Below, in pieces: positions 16,248 to 24,954 of a stretch of 64,000 nucleotides of DNA. Source of the stretch: Deltaproteobacteria bacterium (lineage in GTDB: Bacteria; Desulfobacterota; Dissulfuribacteria; Dissulfuribacterales; QOAL01). The translations under genes were made by a program, and so were the position numbers. Location of the stretch: NCBI GenBank assembly GCA_027028245.1, contig JALVJO010000038.1:1-64000 (forward strand). The letters run 5' to 3'. The notes under the pieces were generated by a model, which was not told where the DNA came from, made no database searches, and was given only the letters and a program-made list of their open reading frames with translations. Position 1 is the first letter of the stretch. Each line of letters starts with the position of its first letter.

Positions 16248-17816
16248 CTATTCTTTATTGCTGAAATACGAAAGGAAGGCCTCAACAACCTTGGGATCAA
16301 ACTGAGTGCCGGCGTTGCTTTTGATCTCTTTGCGGGCGAAGTCTGCCTGCTTCGCATCCCTGTAGGGCCTTCGTGATGTGATGGCATCGTAGGTGTCTGC
16401 CACAGCCAGGATCCTGGACAATTCGGGGATGTCTTTACCCGTGAGGCCGTCGGGATAGCCCTTTCCATCCCATCTTTCGTGGTGGTGTCTTATGATTGCC
16501 GTTTCTTCTGTAAGAAGGCCAAGGTGCCCCACTATCTCAGCTCCGATAACAGGATGGGTCTTGATGATTTCGTATTCTTCCTCTGTGAGCCTTCCCGGCT
16601 TCATGAGTATCTGGTCCCTGATGCCGATTTTACCTATGTCATGGAGATGGCCTGCAAAGGCGAGGGTGTCGAGCTTTTCCTGCGGGCAGCCCATTTCCTC
16701 TGCAATGCCCAGGGCCCATTTTGTAACCCTTTCGGAATGAAGCCTGGTATACGGATCCTTTGCCTCAAGGGTGCGGACAAGGGCCCTGAGCGTGGCATGG
16801 AGATTGATTAAAAGACTGTCGTAGAGCAGGAGATTTTCAATGGTCAGGCTTGCCCGTTCCGCAAGAAGATGCAGCAGAAACAGGGCCTCTTCTCCAAGGC
16901 TGTTTTTTCCTTCAGTTCCTGAAATAGCCAGTACGCCAAGGATTTCACCGCGTATGGAAAACGGAACCATGATATAGGAATATCTGGCGGCCTCTTGTCC
17001 GGAAAAAGGATCAGGGCCACGTTGGGCCGTTCCATCAGCCAGAATAGGAATACCGTCCCTGATCACCCTGGCGCAGGGATGATTACTTCCGTTGATCTCG
17101 ATGCTTTTGTGTACTACCTCGAGAGGCCCGTGGGAGGCCACCAGAGCGAGCCGGCTGGAATCCGGCTCCTTGATCCACAGCATTGCCTGGCCGGCGTCTA
17201 TGAGCCTGGCCGCAAGCATAACCAGCACCTGGTAAAGCTGGTCGGTGTTCCTGGTTTTGGCCAGGGATTCACTTATGGAAAATAGTACAGCCTGTTCCCT
17301 GATCTTCTTTTCCAGCTTTTCATTCATCCTTTCCAGGGCTTTCTTGATCTTCCTTTCCTCGGTAAGAAATTCGTTTTCAAGAAGCATGGTGCGTTCTTTA
17401 ATCATGCGCTCCATTGAGACCTGGAACTGCTCAAACTTGAAGGGCTTAATGAGAAAATCAGAGGCCCCTGCCCTCATGGCCTGTACTATGATATCCATGG
17501 ACGGCTGCCCTGTTATTACAGCGGCTACCATGGTGCTGTCCCTGTTTTTCAGCCTCCGCACAAATTCTATGCCGTTCATTCCAGGCATATTGATATCCAC
17601 GAAGACTACATCTATGTTCTCGATTCTTTCCAGCACGGAAAGGCCTTCCAGGGCATTGGATGCATGGAAGACCTCACAGCCTTTCTGAAAATCAAGGTAG
17701 GATTCCAGTGTGGTCCTGATGGCCTCGTCATCATCCACCACCAGGATCCGCCAGGGCCTGCCATTGAGCTTGCCGGGATTATGGCAGTCTGCTTGGGAAG
17801 GAATGGTGCAGGTCAT
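16248..17816 (-). CDS. Response regulator with GAF and HD-GYP phosphodiesterase domains
   Basis: Receiver VDDDEAIRTTLE...VFVDINMPGMNG; GAF region; HLHDIGKIGI...HHHERWDGKGYPDGL. Confidence 0.92.
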   Translation of the reverse strand: MTCTIPSQADCHNPGKLNGRPWRILVVDDDEAIRTTLESYLDFQKGCEVFHASNALEGLSVLERIENIDVVFVDINMPGMNGIEFVRRLKNRDSTMVAAVITGQPSMDIIVQAMRAGASDFLIKPFKFEQFQVSMERMIKERTMLLENEFLTEERKIKKALERMNEKLEKKIREQAVLFSISESLAKTRNTDQLYQVLVMLAARLIDAGQAMLWIKEPDSSRLALVASHGPLEVVHKSIEINGSNHPCARVIRDGIPILADGTAQRGPDPFSGQEAARYSYIMVPFSIRGEILGVLAISGTEGKNSLGEEALFLLHLLAERASLTIENLLLYDSLLINLHATLRALVRTLEAKDPYTRLHSERVTKWALGIAEEMGCPQEKLDTLAFAGHLHDIGKIGIRDQILMKPGRLTEEEYEIIKTHPVIGAEIVGHLGLLTEETAIIRHHHERWDGKGYPDGLTGKDIPELSRILAVADTYDAITSRRPYRDAKQADFARKEIKSNAGTQFDPKVVEAFLSYFSNKE

Positions 17817-17828
17817 CTCAGAAACAGG

Positions 17829-18488
17829 CTATAATTTGCCGAAGAGTTTTTCTTTCAGGAATTTGAATTCTTCAGATGTTAGAGCACCCTGGTTCTTCAG
17901 CCTGGCCAATCGTTCCAGCTCGTCTATGGCAGCCTCTTTCTTAATGCCTGCCTCAAAATAATTTGGGGGAAACCAGTCCGGGCCGAAAAGGGTCTTCTGG
18001 TCAGGATAATTTGGAACTGCTCTGCTGGAATCCTTTTCTTCATCGGGGATGCTACACATCTTTTTGATATGATCAAGCAGAAGCTCATTTTCCCTTCTGA
18101 GCAGTATCTTTTCGCAGGCATTGTCCACGCTTATCTTGAGCTCCTCAAGGCGGAATGGTTTTCGAAGGTAGTCATAAGCCCCCTCCTTGACAGCACTGAT
18201 AGCAGTTTCCAGGGAAGCATAACCGGTTATTATGATGACCATGATATCGGGATACAATTTCTTGGCCTCGTGGAGCACCTCCATGCCGTCTACTTCAGGC
18301 ATCATGAGGTCTGTTATCAGGAGATCAAATCTCTTTTCCCTGAGCCTGTTGACAGCTTCCAGGCCGTCGTTGACCAGGGTTATATTTCTATCCTCCTGGT
18401 CCAGGAGTTCTGTTAAAAGATCACCGATATTTCTTTCATCTTCGGCGATAAGTATATTCAAAAGGTGATTATTTTCCTTGGAAGGCAT
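17829..18488 (-). CDS. Response regulator with C-terminal SHOCT-like segment
   Basis: Receiver LIAEDERNIGDLL...LLITDLMMPEVDGME; tail ELERLARLKNQGALTSEEFKFLKEKLF. Confidence 0.85.
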   Translation of the reverse strand: MPSKENNHLLNILIAEDERNIGDLLTELLDQEDRNITLVNDGLEAVNRLREKRFDLLITDLMMPEVDGMEVLHEAKKLYPDIMVIIITGYASLETAISAVKEGAYDYLRKPFRLEELKISVDNACEKILLRRENELLLDHIKKMCSIPDEEKDSSRAVPNYPDQKTLFGPDWFPPNYFEAGIKKEAAIDELERLARLKNQGALTSEEFKFLKEKLFGKL

Positions 18489-18584
18489 ATCGAGTTGTGA
18501 TTACCTGCTTGTTAAATTAGTGCCCGGTGCTTAGTTTCAAAGGGATCGCTATCTCTAAAACACATTTTTTTATTTATCGGATTT

Positions 18585-20315
18585 ATGGAAAATAACTTAA
18601 TAAAACAGGATATTCACGCCTTTTTTGAAATGGCGCCCAGGGCAAGGGAAAAAAGGTTAAACAGCCTTGCCCTGGAGGAGCAGCTTACACTTGTTCTCCT
18701 GTCTCCCTGGGAAAAGCGCAATGAAATCATCATCTCATCCCGCCGGGCAGGAGAACTTGTTCAGGCCATACCGGCAGAAGAATTGTTCTGGACCGTGAAG
18801 GCAGCAGGCCCGGAGGATTCTGCTACCATTTTAACCCTGGCCTCTCCGGCACAGCTGCAGTTGTTTTTTGACCTGGACTGGTGGTTTAAGGCAGAAATCA
18901 AGGCGGAAAAAGTAGCCGCATGGCTGCTTCTCATGTTTGAATGCGCCAGACCTGCCCTCAAAGAGTGGCTCAAGTGGGTCATGCAAAAAGATGTCTGGCT
19001 TATGGCCGCTGCCTTTTCAAGATTTGTTTCCGTTGTAAAACGGCCTGATGATATGGACATCCAGGAAGCCAAGGACTTACTGCCGCCATTTACCATTGAT
19101 AACGTCTATTATCTTGCCTTTAAAAACCAGAAGCTTGCACCTCTTTTTTCATCCCTCATCGGAACCATGCTTGAGATTTCACCGGCCTTGTACCGGGACC
19201 TTTTTGAAACCATGCTGGGAGAAACTCCCAGCCATAACCTGGAAACAGCTTACAGGTTCAGGTGCGGCAGGCTTCAGGATTTTGGTATCCCTGACTATTA
19301 TGATTCCCTGAACATATACCTGCCCATGAAACCAGAGGAAATGCACAGGATCAGCCCGGAACATTTCCGCCAGCTTCCCACCCATGACGAGATGCCTGCC
19401 TTTGTCCCAACCCTTTACGTAAGCGGTTTCCCTGTGCTGGAAAAGGCCGTCAGGGTACTGGCTGGAGACCGGGTGATGGAACGGATCGTACGGGAGATTA
19501 CGGGAATTGCAAACAAGGTCATGATGGCCGACCTCATCGATCTTGACGATCCGGAAGACCTGAAGGATGCCCTTGAGAAGACCTTCTCCATGCTGAATCT
19601 AGGCATGGAATACCTTGCAGGAAAGTGGTCTCTTCCACCTGAAGAAATACTGTCCTCCTGTTTCCTGGAAGAGATAGTCCGGGTAGGCTGCAGATTCCTG
19701 CTTTCCATCTCCACAGGGGCAGGTCAAATTGCGGCCAGGGATTCGGCAAGGTTTCTGCCCTATGAACTCAGGGAGCAGCTAAAGGCTGCATCCAGACGCC
19801 CTGCCATGCTGTTTGATGATATTTCCACCATTGAAATCCATATAAGTTCCCTTGATCAGCTGCATAAGTGCAGGCAAAGGATCAGGGATGCGGCCTTTTG
19901 GTGCGATTTTGCCGAGGGGCTTTCCCCTGCACTGCCGGAATGGGCTGAAGACGTAGAATGGAAGAAGACCAATTTCCTGGCCGTTGAGGAATTTACTGCA
20001 GAGGCGGCACTATCCACTGCTGCAGTAAATCTCGTGACCAGAGGAAGGTTTGAAGTGCGCGTTTTGAATGGCCGTGATCTTTCAAAATTCGCAGAAATCC
20101 TGGCAGGCGTCGGCGTGGAAAAAATTGTTGACGAAGCTGCATCAGCACTGAAACAGGTTGCGGCCCGCCGCGCTGATAATGAATATGATGAAGATTATCT
20201 TAAAACCACGATGCGAAGCTGCCTGGAAAAGACCGTCGAAGACATGGAAATGCTTGATTCGGCTGAACGAGACAGTCTGCGTTTTTTAAAGGCTGTTTTG
20301 GTAGAAACAGATTAA
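18585..20315 (+). CDS. DUF6178-like family protein
   Basis: 576-aa ORF recalling the DUF6178 family (helix-rich, ELFWTVKAAGPEDSATILTLASPAQLQLFFDLDWW). Confidence 0.7.
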   Translation: MENNLIKQDIHAFFEMAPRAREKRLNSLALEEQLTLVLLSPWEKRNEIIISSRRAGELVQAIPAEELFWTVKAAGPEDSATILTLASPAQLQLFFDLDWWFKAEIKAEKVAAWLLLMFECARPALKEWLKWVMQKDVWLMAAAFSRFVSVVKRPDDMDIQEAKDLLPPFTIDNVYYLAFKNQKLAPLFSSLIGTMLEISPALYRDLFETMLGETPSHNLETAYRFRCGRLQDFGIPDYYDSLNIYLPMKPEEMHRISPEHFRQLPTHDEMPAFVPTLYVSGFPVLEKAVRVLAGDRVMERIVREITGIANKVMMADLIDLDDPEDLKDALEKTFSMLNLGMEYLAGKWSLPPEEILSSCFLEEIVRVGCRFLLSISTGAGQIAARDSARFLPYELREQLKAASRRPAMLFDDISTIEIHISSLDQLHKCRQRIRDAAFWCDFAEGLSPALPEWAEDVEWKKTNFLAVEEFTAEAALSTAAVNLVTRGRFEVRVLNGRDLSKFAEILAGVGVEKIVDEAASALKQVAARRADNEYDEDYLKTTMRSCLEKTVEDMEMLDSAERDSLRFLKAVLVETD

Positions 20316-20583
20316 CCCGGATTATGCACTTCAAACGCCGAACAAAATGATTTCCTTTATAATTTCAGCAGATTATCGTTAATATAATGCCCGAAAATAT
20401 TCACCTAAAAGGTGACAGGTTCCAACAGCAAAAACGTTCGGCATTTGAAGCCGCAAGGGGCTCGCAATTTCGCCGAATTTGTCCCGCGGTGCCGCGGGAT
20501 CGGACACTTGAAGTACCATAGTACGTCTACATGCCCTCCGCCTTGCACCTTCGGCAAACTTACGAGCTGCATAATCCGGGATT
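20314..20583 (-). repeat. Interspersed repeat copy A (inverted orientation)
   Basis: AACCCGGATTATGCACTTCAAACGCCGAAC...CTTACGAGCTGCATAATCCGGGATT; matches copies B-E. Confidence 0.85.
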
Positions 20584-20614
20584 AACAACACTGGAACTGC
20601 AGCCATGAAGATAC

Positions 20615-21520
20615 TCAGGCCCTTTTCCCCTTGACTGCCACTCTTACCACCAATGAACCGTAAAAGAGAAGGCTTGAAACCAGCACTATCACTGCCCCGC
20701 TGGGCACAGGCAGCAGCCCGGAAAGGAGAAGTCCCACAGTGGTGCTGATGGTCGACAGCATGATGCTTATCCAGACAAACTGCCTGAGATTACAGGCCAG
20801 ATTTTGAGCCGCTGCGGCAGGAACTACAATAAGAACAAGCACCAGCAATGCGCCTATGAGTTTCAGGCTTGCAACCACGATGGTGGTCATCAGGGCAACG
20901 AATACGTATTCCAGAAACACGGGATTCAGCCCCCTGGACCGTGAAAGCACGGGGTTGAAACTGCTGAGCATGACCCGGTTGTAGGTGATTGTGAAAATTA
21001 TGCCGGCTGACAGGGCTGCTGCAAATAAGGTTATGAGGTCCATATCGTTCAGTGTTATGAGACTGCCAAAGAGGATGGCCTCAACCTGATGGATGTTGAA
21101 CTGGCTTGTTACAAGAATCATCAATATTATGCCTATTCCAAGGACCTGGGCCAGCACAACTCCGATAATGGTGTCGTTGGACAGCCTTGATCGATTCTTG
21201 ATAAAGGTCATTATAAGGGCAACTATGAGGCAGAATCCATAGAGACCTGCATAGGTGCCGTCAACCGGTTCACCCAGGAGTAGTCCTATTGCCACTCCGG
21301 ACATGGCTGCATTGCCTATGGTCTGTGTGAAAAAGGCAAGCTTCTTTGTTATAACCACAGTACCCATGGCCCCCAGGAGGGGACCTATAAGCATTGCTGC
21401 CAGAAATCCGCGGATCATGAAGGTATGCTGAAATATGGAAGGAAGCCAGCCGGCCTGGGCACAGTTTCCTATGATATCATAAAGAAGCTCCATAACGGCC
21501 CTCAGCCTTCGGCTTTGCAA
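20615..21520 (-). CDS. Metal (Zn/Mn-type) ABC transporter permease, ZnuB-like
   Basis: ABC-3 family permease sequence, 4-gene transporter cluster. Confidence 0.9.
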   Translation of the reverse strand: MQSRRLRAVMELLYDIIGNCAQAGWLPSIFQHTFMIRGFLAAMLIGPLLGAMGTVVITKKLAFFTQTIGNAAMSGVAIGLLLGEPVDGTYAGLYGFCLIVALIMTFIKNRSRLSNDTIIGVVLAQVLGIGIILMILVTSQFNIHQVEAILFGSLITLNDMDLITLFAAALSAGIIFTITYNRVMLSSFNPVLSRSRGLNPVFLEYVFVALMTTIVVASLKLIGALLVLVLIVVPAAAAQNLACNLRQFVWISIMLSTISTTVGLLLSGLLPVPSGAVIVLVSSLLFYGSLVVRVAVKGKRA

Positions 21521-22263
21521 GAAGCAAATAAATCCGGAAACCCCAAGCCAAAAATCTCTGCCAGCCTGGCCGGATTTTGAAGAATATCAGGCTTTCCATC
21601 AAAGACAACTCTGCGGTTTACAGCAGTTACATGGTCTGCAAGGGCGAGAATTCGCCGGATGTCGTGGCCTACCATCAAGATGGAAAGTCCGTGGCGCTTC
21701 TGTAGTTTTTTCAGCAGTTGTTCAAACTGGCTGGTGCTGACCTCATCCATGTTGCTTGCGGGTTCGTCAAGCAGCAGAAGCTCTGGAATGGGAAAAAGGG
21801 CCTGGGCCAGGAGTACCCGCCTGAATTCACCACCTGAAAGGCCTCCCATCATGCGGTCTTTGAGATGAAGACACTCTGTTACCGAGATGATCTCCTCGAC
21901 CTTTTCCATGTTCCTTTTTCTGCCTGCAAGAAACAGGGGGTAATCCTGGAGCAAGAGCTTGATGAAGTCAGATACGGTCAATGGGATAGAATGATCGAAA
22001 TCCAGAAATTGGGGTACGTATCCAATCCTGCCATTACCCGTAAATCGAAACATGATGGTACCCCTGTGGGGCATCTGTCCCAGGATGCTTCGGATAAGAG
22101 TGGTCTTCCCTGCGCCGTTGGGACCAATCAGGGCATGAATGGATCCCCGTGCCACTTTGAAACTTATATTTTCAAGTATGCTATTTCTGCCCAGGGATAC
22201 GCTCAAGCCCGCAATTTCCAACAGGGCGTCCGCTTCAGGAAAACAGACGGCATTATCAGGCAT
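21502..22263 (-). CDS. Metal ABC transporter ATP-binding protein, ZnuC-like
   Basis: GPNGAGKTTLIRSIL, LSGGEFRRVLLAQAL, LLLLDEPASNMD. Confidence 0.93.
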   Translation of the reverse strand: MPDNAVCFPEADALLEIAGLSVSLGRNSILENISFKVARGSIHALIGPNGAGKTTLIRSILGQMPHRGTIMFRFTGNGRIGYVPQFLDFDHSIPLTVSDFIKLLLQDYPLFLAGRKRNMEKVEEIISVTECLHLKDRMMGGLSGGEFRRVLLAQALFPIPELLLLDEPASNMDEVSTSQFEQLLKKLQKRHGLSILMVGHDIRRILALADHVTAVNRRVVFDGKPDILQNPARLAEIFGLGFPDLFASCKAEG

Positions 22264-23206
22264 GTTGGGAACGTGAGGTCTGCCTTAGTGCCATCACTAT
22301 GGTATCCAGGTTTTTTTTCATGCATTTTTCGAAAAAATCAGCCGAGTAAGGGCCGTTTGAAATGTGTGAAAGGCTGTAAATCCGGCAGCCGGTTTCCTTG
22401 TATATGATATCTACGTATCTTTTCCTGTAATCAAGTTCTGCAAACAGTATATTTACTCCGGCCCTTTTGATCCTTCGGATCGTGTCTTCCAGCTGTCTTG
22501 GAGTAGGTTCAATACCGTGCCGGGGCTGGACTACTGCCGCAACCTCTATGCCCAGTTCCTGAAAAAGATATGCATAACCGTCGTGAACTGTGGCAATCTT
22601 GAGGCCTGTTGTATCCACGTTTTCCAGTTCCTGGAGGGCATGGGAAAGCATTTTTCTCAGTCGCCTGGCATATGCCCTGCTGTTTTTTCTGAAAAACTGG
22701 GCTTCTCCAGGACAAAGTTCAGAAAGTTTTCGGGTAATGGTGTGAATCTGCTGTATGGCACCAGTGATGGATATGTAGGTATGGCTGTTATAGGCAACCT
22801 TGTTATTTGCAGCATCCTTTTCAAAGGCAAATACGTGCCGTTCCACAGGTATCAGGGGCAGGCCCTTACTGGTATCGATGATTACCAAGTCTTTTTTGTT
22901 TACGGCCTTCAACATGGGTTTTATGAATTCGTCATGGCCCAGGTTGTTGATTACAAGAACATCTATGTTGTTCAAGACAGCCATGTCCTTGGCCGTTGGC
23001 TGATAACTGTGTGGGTCGGTATTTGGAGGAATAATGGGTATAACTTCTGCTTTGTCGCCAACGATGTTCTTAACCCAGGAATAATAGGGATGAAGTGTTA
23101 CACCTATTTTAAGACCGCATTTATTCTGCGGCCCGGCAGCCAGGCCATTTGAAGATGAAAAAACCACCAAGAGGACAAGACAGCACATTTTCAGTAATGA
23201 TTTCAT
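22256..23206 (-). CDS. Metal ABC transporter substrate-binding protein, ZnuA-like
   Basis: Signal peptide; IIPPNTDPHSYQPTAKD, HDGYAYLFQELGIEV. Confidence 0.93.
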   Translation of the reverse strand: MKSLLKMCCLVLLVVFSSSNGLAAGPQNKCGLKIGVTLHPYYSWVKNIVGDKAEVIPIIPPNTDPHSYQPTAKDMAVLNNIDVLVINNLGHDEFIKPMLKAVNKKDLVIIDTSKGLPLIPVERHVFAFEKDAANNKVAYNSHTYISITGAIQQIHTITRKLSELCPGEAQFFRKNSRAYARRLRKMLSHALQELENVDTTGLKIATVHDGYAYLFQELGIEVAAVVQPRHGIEPTPRQLEDTIRRIKRAGVNILFAELDYRKRYVDIIYKETGCRIYSLSHISNGPYSADFFEKCMKKNLDTIVMALRQTSRSQHA

Positions 23207-23220
23207 TGTACACCTCTTTT

Positions 23221-23922
23221 TTACTTCAGCGCAGTTTCAGCCGTTTTTCCAGGTGATTCCACGACATTTCTGTTCTTTCCATCGGCAATATCCGAGGCAC
23301 TCAATATCCATTTCCACCCGGTGGCAACCAGGTTGCCGGCCGGCGGATAGTTTCTGGGGCCTGGATAGATCCAGACCTGCGTTGTAAATCGTTCCTTCTG
23401 ATCTTTTTTGTTTACAGAAACGGGATAGGGATGGCCCGGGTTCTGCAGGTCAATAATACGGAGAATAAAACTGTCTTGCAGGGGGTCGGATACCTTCTTG
23501 GCAGTCCCGTCTGTTTGCTTGTTGATACCAAAATAATCCACTCTTCCCGGCCCGATGTACCTGGACCATACATAGCCCTTTAGTCCACTGGGGAGAAATT
23601 CTTTGGAAAAGGGTGGAAGTTCTTCCTGTTGAAGCTCTGTCACGTCGGGCCAGATTCCTTCCTGCTGATATATGTCAAGTATATCGGATGCAACGCTGCA
23701 TAATGCCCTGTACATGGCAGGTGCCTGGTTCTTGAGAAAAAGGTCCTTTTGCTGAAAGGGCTGCAGGGCAGACCTTCTGCCCTCGGCCTTGTTCACTGCA
23801 TAAAATCGAAGGCCCATGAGTGCAATTACAACACCTATTGCAGCCAGTAGAAAAAATGCCTCTTTCTTGGCAGAAAGAGGATTTACATACACGAGTCTCA
23901 GAGATTTTTCGGTTTCCATCAT
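23221..23922 (-). CDS. DUF6162-like protein linked to the metal ABC transporter
   Basis: Single-TM N-terminus, same operon as ZnuABC. Confidence 0.6.
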   Translation of the reverse strand: MMETEKSLRLVYVNPLSAKKEAFFLLAAIGVVIALMGLRFYAVNKAEGRRSALQPFQQKDLFLKNQAPAMYRALCSVASDILDIYQQEGIWPDVTELQQEELPPFSKEFLPSGLKGYVWSRYIGPGRVDYFGINKQTDGTAKKVSDPLQDSFILRIIDLQNPGHPYPVSVNKKDQKERFTTQVWIYPGPRNYPPAGNLVATGWKWILSASDIADGKNRNVVESPGKTAETALK

Positions 23923-24000
23923 GCAATCAGGAATAAAAGGGAAACCCGGAAAACCTGAAGGGCCTTAAGTTGCGGTCTATATCTTGTATTAAGGAAGTAG

Positions 24001-24765
24001 CTACTTTTCAAAATGAACCCAGATGACTGCACCAAGTTCCACTTCCTTGTCCTTACCCTCGTGTTTCATGGGTGTCTTGGAACTGGTCAGGGCAGCAAAA
24101 CCCCACCAACCTGGCCGCGGCACCCCGTACGTAAAAACTCCATTGCTGTCAGCCTTAAGGGTCTGGGTCACCATGTATTCGTTAGGAGGGGTAAAGCTGC
24201 CGTCTTCGTTGTAGTATTCCACCTCCACCTCTGCAAAGGGCACGGGCTTGCCGTCCACCTTTACAATGCCCTGAAAGACATTTCCGGAATAAAGGCCGTA
24301 GGGCCTTGAAAGCGGAACTATCTCTGCCTTAAGGCCGACCTCCCTGTCCCATCCTTCATCCAGTCCGTAAGCCGATATGATTGTCTTGGTATAATGTATT
24401 ATGAACTTGTCCTCGGCAGGCTCCCAATAGGGTTTAGGCTCCATGAAAAAAATATACACTCCCGGACGCTTAACCTTGTATTCGGCAGTCCAAGCCTGGT
24501 GCCCTTTGATTTTTACCGGTCTGAGATCGTTCAACAGGTCCTGCTGCTTTTTATTGGCCAAGACGCCGAATCCTGCAGGTTTTTCGAGGGACATGGGCGT
24601 ACCCTCCATTGGATGCCAGAATCTGATATCCAACTTGACAACACTGTTTTCTCCCTGGCAGATCATGGAATCGGAAGGGATAATCATGCCGAAATGGGCG
24701 TATGCGCTGCTGGTGATAATAGGCATTATGATTAAGGCAAAAAACAAAGTAGCCATGTACTTCAT
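24001..24765 (-). CDS. DUF4198 domain-containing periplasmic protein (start re-assigned)
   Basis: MKYMATLFFALIIMPIITSSAYAHFGMIIPSDSM signal peptide plus DUF4198 pattern. Confidence 0.8.
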   Translation of the reverse strand: MKYMATLFFALIIMPIITSSAYAHFGMIIPSDSMICQGENSVVKLDIRFWHPMEGTPMSLEKPAGFGVLANKKQQDLLNDLRPVKIKGHQAWTAEYKVKRPGVYIFFMEPKPYWEPAEDKFIIHYTKTIISAYGLDEGWDREVGLKAEIVPLSRPYGLYSGNVFQGIVKVDGKPVPFAEVEVEYYNEDGSFTPPNEYMVTQTLKADSNGVFTYGVPRPGWWGFAALTSSKTPMKHEGKDKEVELGAVIWVHFEK

Positions 24766-24954
24766 CGGACATTCTCCTTTCAGACCGGGCTCTGAGAAAC
24801 ATTCAAAAGTCAATAATACGTTCCTGAATTTTGTAACACAAATTTTATGAATATTTATAGCAAAACAAGACGGTATTGCAAGTGAATTTTTTACTGCTGT
24901 TCCCCCCGGCCTTGATCCAGCTTCCGGCCCAAGACATGATCCCGGATCATGCAC

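Noticed and set aside
20379-20606. 75-aa minus ORF (and similar NPDYAARKFAEGARRRT peptides at 50664-50846)
   Set aside because: Produced by the interspersed repeat; the reading frame is not preserved between copies.
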